64,000 nucleotides of DNA from NCBI RefSeq assembly GCF_014650115.1, contig NZ_BMUI01000018.1, positions 1 to 64,000 of the forward strand. Reading direction: 5' to 3'. This document shows, in pieces, positions 1 to 7,212 of this stretch. The first letter of the stretch is position 1. Every line of letters begins with the position of its first letter. The notes below the pieces were generated by a model. That model did not search any database and was not told the origin of the DNA. It saw only the letters and a program-made list of their open reading frames with translations. The translations under genes were made by a program, and so were the position numbers. Origin of the DNA: Streptomyces olivaceoviridis (GTDB lineage Bacteria; Actinomycetota; Actinomycetes; Streptomycetales; Streptomycetaceae).

Positions 1-196
1 AAACAGAACACGACTCACGAGGCGGCCAAAGACCTCAAGACCAGATCACTAGGTGCGCACGTACGTCGCGGATGGACTCTATGGGGAGCGGCAGCGTCAT
101 GCGCCCAAGCGTGCCGAGTGTGCCATGTGTACACAAGCGCGGTTCGCGCCGGGTCCTGCGTCTTCCGCGTTCAGGTGGCGACCAGGTGCCGACTGT
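1..196. other. No supported gene at window edge
   Basis: The first ~50 bases are richer in A than the rest and could be the end of a gene cut by the window edge, but no frame gives a recognisable protein. I see nothing else supportable here. Confidence 0.3.
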
Positions 197-593
197 TCAG
201 CCGCTCCGGGGAGGGGTGAGCTTGCCGAGGTCGACACTGATCTCGAAGGGCACCGGGCGCTGGAGGGCACCCCGGAAGATGCCGGCCGTGCCAGGTGCGG
301 TCGGGGTCGTAGGGCAGGTCCGTCAGCAGGAGGTCCGGCTCGGGACGGTTGCGCGCGTCGAGGCGGATCGTCATCTCCCGCTCGACCTCGACGCCGGCCG
401 GCGCCTGCGCCATGAGCGTGGTGGTCAGGGCGGTGACGAGACGGCCGTGCCAGGACCGCTTGGGCGACATCACGAATACGAGGGCCCCGTCGATCAGCTC
501 CGTGTGGCGCGGAGCCTCGGGGAAGTGGTCCAGGTCCTCCGCGAACCAGCCTTCCGCGCGGGGCGGGCGCATCCAGGCGGGCAGTGCGGTCAT
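197..593 (-). pseudogene. Uma2-family (DUF820) endonuclease remnant, internal deletion plus frameshift
   Basis: The reading frame opens at the ATG at 593 with a typical Uma2/DUF820 N-terminus: MTALPAWMRPP, then HTELIDGALVFVMSP and RNRPEPDLLLTDLPYDPDRTW. After about 100 residues the frame becomes nonsense. In the next frame the expected Uma2 C-terminus resumes (GIFRGALQRPVPFEISVDL) and stops at 197-199. Family members are about 180-190 residues; here the middle part that normally carries the second half of the PD-(D/E)XK catalytic core is missing, so both a deletion and a frameshift separate the ends. Uma2 genes occur in many copies in Streptomyces and their role is poorly known. No good ribosome binding site precedes the start. 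I see both halves directly; inactivity is inferred. Confidence 0.7.
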
Positions 594-1013
594 GGCTTCA
601 CGGTAGCGCCTGCCGTGGGGGCGAGCCGGGTGCTCCGCCGGAGCCTGCGATCCGGGCCTCGCCACGGCCGCGAGCGCCTACGGGGTGGGGGATGACGCCT
701 CCGTCCAGCGCGTCATGACGGATGTGCTTCGGCATCGAGCCCGGCCGGGTTACGCAGCCCTCCTGCGGTGCCCTCCAGCAGGCGGCGCGATTCACCAGCC
801 GGTCAGCAGGCGGCGTGCGTCCGGCGCCGCGCTCGGCTGCTCCCGGGCGGGCGCCGAAATCGCCGGTCAGCGGTTCCGGAGAAGCTCCGGCCCAGGTCGG
901 AGCGAGCGTGCAGCCAGAAGGGGCCGAGCCCTGCGGGGCCCGGCCCTTTCGTCGGTCGCGCGGCTGGATCGGTGCCGGGGTTACCGGCGGCCAAGGACCA
1001 CCGGCCCCCTCCG
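594..1013. other. Intergenic region, 420 bp, no gene seen
   Basis: No frame here encodes a plausible protein. The only clear element is the GC-rich hairpin at 918-949, which probably terminates the clamp gene to its right. Confidence 0.5.
918..949 (-). terminator. Probable terminator of the beta-clamp gene
   Basis: A GC-rich hairpin with AAGGGGCCG at 918-926 pairing with CGGCCCTTT at 941-949 (one G-U), continued inward by GCCC/GGGC after one mismatch. It lies about 65 bp past the stop codon of the minus-strand clamp gene. No clean U-run follows, as is common in Streptomyces. Confidence 0.5.
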
Positions 1014-2144
1014 TCAGCTCAACTGGCGTACCGACATGAGCAGATGGCGGTGTTCTTCGTGGGGCGTGTGGTCCGCGTCCGGCAGGCCGCTCAGCATCGC
1101 CCGTTGTCCGGAGCCCAGGAGTTCGAAGCGCACCTGCGGGGCGTTGAAGGAAGCGAGGGCTTCCAGCAGGTACGCCGGGTTGAAGGCGACCGCGATGTCG
1201 TCGGCGCCCTCCAGCGTGGCCGCGAGCCGCTGCGAAGCGACGTCGTCCTCGTACCCCGCCTGGAGCAGGACGGTTCCCTGGGCGGAGAAGTCGAGCCGGA
1301 TGGGGCTGTTGGGCTCGGCGACGACCGCGACACGGCGGACCGCGTCGACGAGCGGCTCCCGCTGCGCGACCGCGACAGCCGGGCCGTCCAGCGCGAACAG
1401 CTTGTCGTAGCGCGGCAGTCGCCCTTCCAGCAGCCGCAGCGTCGTACGCATCCCGGCTGCCTCGAACGAGATCAAGCCGCCGCCCGAGCCGTTGAGTCCG
1501 ACGCGAAGGGGGCCGGACTTCGCCAGCGAACGGGAGATCTCGGTCAGCCTGCGGCCTGGTACCACCACCTCCACGGCCTCGGAGCCGGTTTCCGCGGGCT
1601 GCCAGGACACCGTACGCACCGCATAGCGGTACCGGTCCGACGCGGCCAGCGTCATCGACTCGCCGTCCAGCCGCACCTGGATTCCCGTGAGCACCGGGAG
1701 CGTGTCGTCACGGCCCGCCGCGATCACGACCTGCCCGACGGCGGCAGCGAGTTCGGCCGCGTCCACCACTCCGCGACAGGCCGGAAGCTCGGGCAGCGCC
1801 GGGTACTCCTGTGTGGGCAGCGTCGACAGCCCGAAGCGCGTACCGCCCCCGTCCATCGTGAAGCGCACGCCCTCCAGCGCGCACCGCACCATCGCATCGG
1901 GCAGCACCCGGCAGATGTCGAGCAACCGGCGCCCGGGCACGAGCACCTGACCGGGTGCCGGCGTCTCCGCCGCCACCTCGATGTCGGCGGAAGCCTCGTA
2001 GTCGAAGCCCGAGACGCGCAGCCGGCCCTCCCGGGCGTCCAGCAGCAACCCGCCCAGCACCGGCACGGGTGAACGGGCGGGCAGCGACTTGGCCGCCCAC
2101 CCCACTGCCTCCGCGAGAGCGCCCCGCTCGATCCGGAACTCCAT
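1014..2144 (-). CDS. DNA polymerase III beta subunit (sliding clamp) paralog
   Basis: A 376-residue protein, the normal length for a bacterial beta clamp made of three similar domains of roughly 120 residues each. Family signatures include LPARSPVPVLGGLLLDA near the N-terminus, LSTLPTQEYPALP about a third of the way in, and LEGRLPRYDKLF near the domain 2/3 boundary. The clamp encircles DNA and tethers polymerase III. I chose the ATG at 2144 (MEFRIERG) rather than the ATG at 2162, because GGGGGA sits 7 nt before it and nothing resembling a ribosome binding site precedes the upstream one. The gene is not beside dnaA or recF, so it is probably the second clamp copy found in many streptomycetes rather than the housekeeping dnaN. 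Its special function is unknown. Confidence 0.85.
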   Translation of the reverse strand: MEFRIERGALAEAVGWAAKSLPARSPVPVLGGLLLDAREGRLRVSGFDYEASADIEVAAETPAPGQVLVPGRRLLDICRVLPDAMVRCALEGVRFTMDGGGTRFGLSTLPTQEYPALPELPACRGVVDAAELAAAVGQVVIAAGRDDTLPVLTGIQVRLDGESMTLAASDRYRYAVRTVSWQPAETGSEAVEVVVPGRRLTEISRSLAKSGPLRVGLNGSGGGLISFEAAGMRTTLRLLEGRLPRYDKLFALDGPAVAVAQREPLVDAVRRVAVVAEPNSPIRLDFSAQGTVLLQAGYEDDVASQRLAATLEGADDIAVAFNPAYLLEALASFNAPQVRFELLGSGQRAMLSGLPDADHTPHEEHRHLLMSVRQLS

Positions 2145-2227
2145 CAGCGCATCCCCCATCACGTCGTACCCGTTGAACCGCGCACGCTATACGTCGCCAC
2201 TGACAACGCCCGCGGACCACAGGCCGT

Positions 2228-2731
2228 TCAGGGGGCGCTCGCTATCGCGGCCACGCGGGGCGCGACCAGCGTGCGGTAGCAGGCCGTGCGCAGCGCCACC
2301 GACTCGTCGAGGCGCCCCGCGTTGAAGAAGATCTCCTCGTGCGTGAAGAGGGCCGGGTCGGCGACCACCTCCAGTTCCGGGTCGAAGCTCAACGGCATGA
2401 TGCAGCCGCTGACACAGCCCGTCAGCTGCTCGGCGACCTCCCGCGCCGCGAAGGACGCCTCCCGGCCGGCGTACAGCGCGGTGAGCGCGGGCAGGTCGAC
2501 CCTGCGGTCCCCGGGCACCACCGCGATCACGTACCGACGCCGCTTGCTGCTCAGCGCCACCCTGATGACCAGGCTCTTCGCGGCCTGGTCCAAGCGGTGG
2601 CCGCGCAGCGCGCTGGCCAGGTCGGTGCGTCCCTGCGGTGCATGGTTCAGCAGGCGGTACCGGGCGCCGCCCCTGGCGAGCAGGTCGAGCAGGCGGGTAC
2701 GGCTGTCCGCAGTCGCGAGCGCGGAGGACAT
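2228..2731 (-). CDS. YbaK/EbsC-family aminoacyl-tRNA deacylase-like protein
   Basis: A 167-residue single-domain protein of the YbaK/ProX editing family, which hydrolyses mischarged aminoacyl-tRNAs in trans. The expected conserved lysine block is seen as QAAKSLVIRV around residue 50, and the Gly/Cys-rich loop before LSFDPELEVVADPALF fits the substrate pocket region. The start at 2731 (MSSALATAD) has AAGGAT 5 nt upstream. It lies 32 bp after the amidinohydrolase gene on the same strand and may be co-transcribed with it. Its specificity (Ala, Pro or Cys) cannot be read from the sequence. Because the neighbouring cluster makes unusual amino-acid derivatives, a proofreading or self-protection role is conceivable but unproven. 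Confidence 0.75.
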   Translation of the reverse strand: MSSALATADSRTRLLDLLARGGARYRLLNHAPQGRTDLASALRGHRLDQAAKSLVIRVALSSKRRRYVIAVVPGDRRVDLPALTALYAGREASFAAREVAEQLTGCVSGCIMPLSFDPELEVVADPALFTHEEIFFNAGRLDESVALRTACYRTLVAPRVAAIASAP

Positions 2732-2763
2732 GGCGATCCTTTTCTGGGAGAGGTGTCGGCGGC

Positions 2764-3630
2764 TCAGCGGTCGCGCAGCTCCAACGTGCAGCACTTGACG
2801 CTGCCGCCCGCCTTGAGCAGTTCGGTGAGCTCGACCCCGATCGGTTCGAAGCCACGGGCCCGCAACTGGGCCTGCAATCCCTTCGCCGCGGTCGGCAGCA
2901 GCACATGGCGTCCGTCGGAGAAGGCGTTGAGCCCGAAGACGGCGGCGTCCTGCGCCGTGGCGATCACCGCGTGGGGGAACAGGGCCCGCAGTACGGCCTG
3001 GCTGCCCGGAGTGAAGGCGTCGGGGTAGTACATGATCTCGTCGTCGGACAGGACCGCGAGGGCGGTGTCCAGGTGGTAGTGCCTCGGGTTGACCAACGTC
3101 AGCGAGGTGACCGGCAGCCCGAAGAACTCCTGGGCCTCGGCGTGGGCACGGATGTCGGTGCGGAAGCCGGTCCCGGCCAGTATCCGTCGGCCGACGGTGA
3201 GGAGATCGCCCTCGCCCTCGTTGATGTGCTCGGGCCACAGCACGTCCTGGTAGCCGCGCTCCTCGAACCAGCGCAGGTAGGCGGGCCCCTCGGCGGTGCG
3301 CTCGGCGTGCCGGAAGCGGGCGCCGAAGACCCTGCCGTCGACGACGGTGGCGCCGTTGGCCGCGAACACCATGTCGGGCAGCCCCTCGACCGGCTTGATC
3401 TCCTCGACGCTGTGGCCCAGTTCGAGGTAGAGGTCGCGCAACTGCTCCCACTGGCGCACCGCGAGCATCGTGTCGGTGTCGCGGCCGGGGTTCATCCAGG
3501 GGTTGATCGAGTACGTGACGTCGTAGTGCCGCGGCCGGCACATCAGCAGCCTGCGGCGGGTGGCGGTACGGGTGCGCTGCTCCGCCGGGTGCGTCGAGAC
3601 GCTGGGCGCGATGGTGTCGGTGACCGGCAC
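2764..3630 (-). CDS. Dimethylargininase (DDAH)/amidinotransferase-fold hydrolase
   Basis: The fold is that of guanidine-modifying enzymes. Dimethylargininase converts methylated arginine to citrulline through a cysteine covalent intermediate. Visible motifs are the N-terminal MCRPRHYDVTYSINPWMN, LPDMVFAANGATVV, the catalytic His segment NPRHYHLDTALAVL, and the C-terminal catalytic Cys in GGSVKCCTLELR. I set the start at the GTG at 3630 because AAGGAG lies 5 nt upstream; the ATG at 3654 has no ribosome binding site and abuts a tandem repeat. This gives 288 residues, a normal length. In Streptomyces this enzyme usually accompanies arginine/ornithine genes; here it heads toward a deacylase gene beside a hydrazine-type cluster. 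It could serve general arginine metabolism or act on a guanidino intermediate of the cluster. Confidence 0.75.
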   Translation of the reverse strand: MPVTDTIAPSVSTHPAEQRTRTATRRRLLMCRPRHYDVTYSINPWMNPGRDTDTMLAVRQWEQLRDLYLELGHSVEEIKPVEGLPDMVFAANGATVVDGRVFGARFRHAERTAEGPAYLRWFEERGYQDVLWPEHINEGEGDLLTVGRRILAGTGFRTDIRAHAEAQEFFGLPVTSLTLVNPRHYHLDTALAVLSDDEIMYYPDAFTPGSQAVLRALFPHAVIATAQDAAVFGLNAFSDGRHVLLPTAAKGLQAQLRARGFEPIGVELTELLKAGGSVKCCTLELRDR

Positions 3631-3654
3631 GGTGGCTCCTTCGACTGTGCTCAT

Positions 3655-3767
3655 GGGTGATGAGGTACGGAACGGGTCTCACGGGTGGTGAGGTGCGGAA
3701 CGGGTCTCACGGGTGGTGAGGCGAGTGGGCTCACGGGTGGTGAGGGGCTCAGGGTGGTGAGGGTGTC
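3655..3767. repeat. Degenerate ~28-bp tandem repeat
   Basis: Units begin at 3655, 3683, 3711 and 3735, followed by a partial one. The first two are 28 bp and differ at two positions (GGGTGRTGAGGTRCGGAACG then GGTCTCAC); the third is 24 bp and the fourth 18 bp. They fill most of the gap between the MFS exporter and the amidinohydrolase start, so they are well placed to act as operators, but could equally be slippage products. Confidence 0.7.
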
Positions 3768-3827
3768 CGGCCCGCGTGCGGTGGTGGGGCGGGCGGACGG
3801 GCGGGCCGGGGCGCGGGTGTCGGTCGT

Positions 3828-5249
3828 TCAGCGTCCGCTGGGGATCGCGGTCTCGCCGGGGACTTCCTCGACAGCGGCCGTCACGCGGGCCTCGCCGGCG
3901 TCCTCCGCCGCGACGGTCTTCTCAGCGGGGTCCGGCTCGGCCGGTTCGGTCCGCTCGGCCGCGTCCGTCCGCCCGGCCGGGTCCGTGTCCTCGGCCGCGT
4001 CCGTGTCCTCGGCCGCGTTCCGCGGTTCGTCCGACGACCGCAGGCCGGCGAAGGCCAGGGCCGCCGCCACCGTGCCGAGGACCGCGCAGGTCGCCCAGAC
4101 ACCGTCGCCGTAGTGGGTCCACATCAGCATGCCGAGCGCCGGGCCGACCGCCGAGCCGAGGCCGAACACGGTCTGGGACGCGGCGATGTAGCGACCGCGG
4201 ACCTTCTCGTCGGCCTTCGCCGGGTGCGCCCACAGGGTCGGTCCGCTGATCATGAGGCCGCCCACGCTGACGGCGGTGGTCAGCAGGACCAGCGCGGGCA
4301 CGCTGCCGGGCAGGCCGTAGCCGGCGATGCCGAGGCAGTAGACGAACGTGCCCACCGTGGCGGCCGTGCTCGCACGCCAGCGGCTGATCCGTGCGGTCAC
4401 CGCCAGCTCGAAGCTGATCAGCAGGGCCGAGGACAGGGTCAGCACACCGCTGTACAGGGAGGTGGGGTGGCCCGCCTCGTCGAGGTCGACCGGCAGCACC
4501 GCGAAGAACTGGGCGTACACCAGGGCGCTGAGCAGCATGGAGCCCAGGTAGAGCAGGAAGCGGTGGTCGCGCACCATGGTCCCGTACGCCGAGCGGTGGG
4601 CCTCCCGCGCGGCGCCGGGGTGCTGTGCGCCGGCGGTCGGTGCCGGCCGGGGCAGCAGGATCGCGGCGAGCAGGGCGTAGGCCAGCGCCGTCGAGCCGTC
4701 CACCCAGAACAGCAGGTTCCAGTCGATCTGGATGAGGCCCGCGGCGAGCAGCGGGCCGGCCGCCGCGCCGATGTTCATGGCGATGCGCAGCATGGAGAAG
4801 CCCATGACGCGGAACTCGTCCGGCATCAGGTCGCTCAGCAGCGCGGAGGCGGCCGGGCGGTACGACTGCGTCATCAGGCCGAGGACGACGACCACGCCGA
4901 GCAGGAGGGGGTAGTCGCCGGGGTCGGCCAGCCAGGGGATGAGGAAGACCAGCACGGCCGAGCAGCCCATCGCCGTGGTGATGGTGTTGCGGCTGCCGAG
5001 CCGGGAGGTCAGTTCGCCGCCGAGGACGGTGCCCGCCACCGCGCCCACGCCGTAGGCGCCGAGCAGGAAGCCCGCCTTGTCGACGCCGTACCCGCGGTGC
5101 GTCAGGTACAGCACCAGGAAGGTCTGTACGAAGGCGCCGAGCTGGTTGAGCAGCACACCGCCGAGGAGGTAGCGGACCGAGCGGGGCGTGGCCCGCAGGG
5201 CGTCGAGGACACCGGGCGCGGCGTTCTCCTTGGACTTGGACACACTCAT
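3828..5249 (-). CDS. MFS transporter with acidic repetitive C-terminal tail
   Basis: A 473-residue major facilitator superfamily permease with about 12 hydrophobic segments over residues ~25-400. The N-terminal half has the loop LGGELTSRLGSRN in the position of MFS motif A. It most resembles drug/metabolite proton antiporters, so export of the cluster product is the natural role and would also give self-resistance. AAGGTG precedes the ATG at 5249. After the last helix a ~70-residue cytoplasmic tail consists of Ala/Glu/Asp/Thr/Pro-rich near-repeats (AAEDTDAAEDTDPAGRTD and variants), which is unusual for the family. The gene follows the flavin oxidase gene by 66 bp on the same strand. Substrate is inferred from context only. 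Confidence 0.85.
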   Translation of the reverse strand: MSVSKSKENAAPGVLDALRATPRSVRYLLGGVLLNQLGAFVQTFLVLYLTHRGYGVDKAGFLLGAYGVGAVAGTVLGGELTSRLGSRNTITTAMGCSAVLVFLIPWLADPGDYPLLLGVVVVLGLMTQSYRPAASALLSDLMPDEFRVMGFSMLRIAMNIGAAAGPLLAAGLIQIDWNLLFWVDGSTALAYALLAAILLPRPAPTAGAQHPGAAREAHRSAYGTMVRDHRFLLYLGSMLLSALVYAQFFAVLPVDLDEAGHPTSLYSGVLTLSSALLISFELAVTARISRWRASTAATVGTFVYCLGIAGYGLPGSVPALVLLTTAVSVGGLMISGPTLWAHPAKADEKVRGRYIAASQTVFGLGSAVGPALGMLMWTHYGDGVWATCAVLGTVAAALAFAGLRSSDEPRNAAEDTDAAEDTDPAGRTDAAERTEPAEPDPAEKTVAAEDAGEARVTAAVEEVPGETAIPSGR

Positions 5250-5315
5250 CGCTTCACCTTCGTAGGGGGGAGAGGGGCCCTCCCGGGCCTTCGGCAGCCC
5301 GGAGCGGACCGGGTG

Positions 5316-6701
5316 TCAGGAACCGACGGCCTGGTCGAAGGAGAAGACACCCTCGGGGTCGTACTTCTGCTTCACCTGGACCAGGCGCCCGTAGTTGGCG
5401 CCGTAGTAGGCCTCGCGCCAGTTCGTGAGGCGCGGGTCGACGAAGTTCTGGTAGGCGGACCCGGTGACGTGCGGGGCCATGTCGGCGTGCAGGCCGTCCA
5501 GCCAGTCGAGGTTGGCGGCGATCAGGCCGGGGTCGTCGTCGTCCGTCCAGGAGGTGTCCATGGAGACCAGGAACAGGGTGTCCCGGTGGACGAAGGCGGT
5601 GGCGTCCGGGGCCACCCGGTTGATGGCGCCGCCCCAGGAGAACAGGCCGACCCCGCCGCCGTCGGCGTTGTGGCTGCCGGGCCAGCGCTCGACCCAGGAC
5701 AGCATGGTCTCGACGCCGTCGCCGGACAGCGGTTCGCGGATGTAGTTGGAGCGCAGCGCGAACTGGTCCCCGGAGGTGGCATGGACCATGTACTTGTTGG
5801 CCTCCCAGAACGTGCGCTCGGCGACGTCCCTGGACACCGGGGTGGCCGCGGTCAGGACCGGGTCCAGGATCTCCAGGCACTCGCTCGCCGGGCCGAAGTA
5901 CTGCCCTTGCAGGGTGACTTCGGCGTTGTCCCGGATCGCGCCGGGTCCGGTGCCGTGCGTCCACACACCGAGCCGGGCCGCGAAGTCGTCCGGCGCCCGG
6001 CGGACCATGTGCTGTCCGGCCTCCAGGACGGCGGCGGAGTCGGACCACTTCCAGGTGACGTAGAAGGTGGTGACGTCCGGGACCGGGTGGGCCTGGAAGG
6101 TGAGGGAGACGTTGATGCCGAAGTTGCCGCCGCCGCCGCCCTTGCAGGCCCAGAACAGGTCGGGGTTCTCCCGCTCGTTGGCCACCGCGAGGGAGCCGTC
6201 GGCGAGGACCACTGTGGTCTCCACCAGGGCGTCGGCGGTCAGGCCGTAGCGGCGGGCGGCGAAGGCGGCGCCACCGCCGAGCGCCAGGCCCGCGACGCCG
6301 ACGGTCGGGCTGGTGCCGGTGGAGAAGACCATCTCGTACGGCTGCATCGCGTCGTAGACATGGCTGATCTTGGCGCCGCCGCCCGCGACGACCAGGCCGG
6401 TGGAGCCGTCGGCGCGGGTCTCGGTGAGCCGGCTGAGGTCGATGACCAGGCCGTCGTTGACGGAGTAACCGGCGAAGCTGTGGCCGCCGTTGCGGGCGAC
6501 GACCGGGACGCCCTGCTCGCGCGCCCACACGAGGGCCCGCTGGACGTCCGCGGTGTGGGCCGCGGTGAGCACGGCGGCCGGGGTGCGGTGCTTGTAGCGC
6601 GTGTTGAACAGGTGCGAGCCGACGCGGAAGCCGGGGCTGCCCGGCAGGAAGACGCGCCCCTCCACCTCGCGGGCCAGCCGGGAGTAGTCGACGCCGGCCA
6701 C
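5316..6701 (-). CDS. FAD-binding oxidoreductase, berberine-bridge-enzyme (BBE) type
   Basis: A 461-residue flavoprotein with an N-terminal FAD_binding_4 (PCMH) domain and a C-terminal BBE domain ending NWREAYYGANYGRLVQVKQK. The His that covalently carries FAD is visible at about residue 74 in RNGGHSFAGYS. The second, cysteinyl attachment site of bicovalent members is expected in the PTVG motif, but here reads GTSPTVGVAGLALGGG with Ser at ~131, so FAD is probably bound through His only. These enzymes are oxygen-dependent oxidases of alcohols, amines and C-N or C-C bonds. It starts 2 nt after the small gene upstream, so the two are co-translated. In a hydrazine-making cluster, oxidation of an N-N intermediate to a hydrazone, azo or diazo form is a reasonable guess. 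Confidence 0.85.
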   Translation of the reverse strand: MAGVDYSRLAREVEGRVFLPGSPGFRVGSHLFNTRYKHRTPAAVLTAAHTADVQRALVWAREQGVPVVARNGGHSFAGYSVNDGLVIDLSRLTETRADGSTGLVVAGGGAKISHVYDAMQPYEMVFSTGTSPTVGVAGLALGGGAAFAARRYGLTADALVETTVVLADGSLAVANERENPDLFWACKGGGGGNFGINVSLTFQAHPVPDVTTFYVTWKWSDSAAVLEAGQHMVRRAPDDFAARLGVWTHGTGPGAIRDNAEVTLQGQYFGPASECLEILDPVLTAATPVSRDVAERTFWEANKYMVHATSGDQFALRSNYIREPLSGDGVETMLSWVERWPGSHNADGGGVGLFSWGGAINRVAPDATAFVHRDTLFLVSMDTSWTDDDDPGLIAANLDWLDGLHADMAPHVTGSAYQNFVDPRLTNWREAYYGANYGRLVQVKQKYDPEGVFSFDQAVGS

Positions 6702-6703
6702 CG

Positions 6704-7045
6704 TCAGCGCACCTCCTCGATGGCGGAGACGCCGCTCGCGGCGTGGGCACCGTAGCGCTCCCAGCGCTCGTGCAGCCGTATCCGGCCGTCGGTCAGGACC
6801 TCGGGGGTGTTGACGCTGTGGCCGGAGATCACCCGGCCGTCGTCGAGAACCATGCTGTACGAAAAGCTGATCACACCGTCCGTGTCGCGGGTCCCCGCCA
6901 GGGAGCCGCGCCGTACGTCGCCGCCGGTGAAGTCGGCCCAGACCAGATCACCCTGCTGCCGGTACAGCGCGATGGGCGCGTCGTCGGCCGGGTCGGCCAG
7001 GACCTTCCGGAATCGCTTGCCGTCGTAGTTGATCACGTCAGCCAT
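6704..7045 (-). CDS. Small conserved Streptomyces protein, unknown function
   Basis: A 113-residue soluble protein with LYRQQGDLVWADFTGGDVRR, SYSMVLDDGRVISGH and RIRLHERWERYG. Similar short proteins occur in Streptomyces and are often labelled N-acetylglutamate synthase, a label I do not trust because no acetyltransferase fold is apparent. The many paired Gly/Asp turns suggest a small all-beta fold. It begins the minus-strand arm of the cluster directly at the divergent promoter region and is followed after 2 nt by the BBE oxidase, suggesting a functional link with it. No ribosome binding site is visible before the ATG at 7045, so a leaderless transcript is possible. Confidence 0.6.
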   Translation of the reverse strand: MADVINYDGKRFRKVLADPADDAPIALYRQQGDLVWADFTGGDVRRGSLAGTRDTDGVISFSYSMVLDDGRVISGHSVNTPEVLTDGRIRLHERWERYGAHAASGVSAIEEVR

Positions 7046-7212
7046 GGAACAGGCGGGCGCGATTGCCCGGAAGGGTCCTGCCGGACGGCCAATCAACCGG
7101 ACGTGAACCCGGGCCGCGTCCGGGTTGATTGTCCCTCCCGGACATGGCTTCCGGGCAACCCGCGCACCCCGTGGAATCGCCCTGTCACTCGGATTCAGGA
7201 GGCGATCAGCGC
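7046..7212. promoter_or_regulatory. Divergent promoter region with two concentric inverted repeats
   Basis: The gap between the two divergent arms of the cluster. A perfect 11-bp inverted repeat has TTGCCCGGAAG at 7063-7073 and CTTCCGGGCAA at 7148-7158. Inside it lies AATCAACCGGACG (7091-7103) paired with CGTCCGGGTTGATT (7117-7130), interrupted by one extra C. Both dyads share the same centre, near 7110.5. Two short GTCC-n-GGAC dyads sit between the arms on either side (7075-7086 and 7131-7143). This layout suggests a dimeric regulator controlling both directions. Exact -10/-35 boxes are not convincing by eye. Confidence 0.6.

Noticed and set aside
1..52. Possible end of a transposase or other gene at the window edge
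   Set aside because: Too short; none of the three frames gives a recognisable motif.
4113..6755. Long plus-strand frame opposite the MFS and BBE genes
   Set aside because: Composition (Gly/Arg/Asp/His-rich, no domains) is that of a shadow frame; the minus-strand genes are clear.
7129..7212. N-terminal extension of ATP-grasp 1 from TTG 7129 or ATG 7144
   Set aside because: This part lies in the palindromic promoter region and is not conserved-looking; AGGAGG supports the GTG at 7213.
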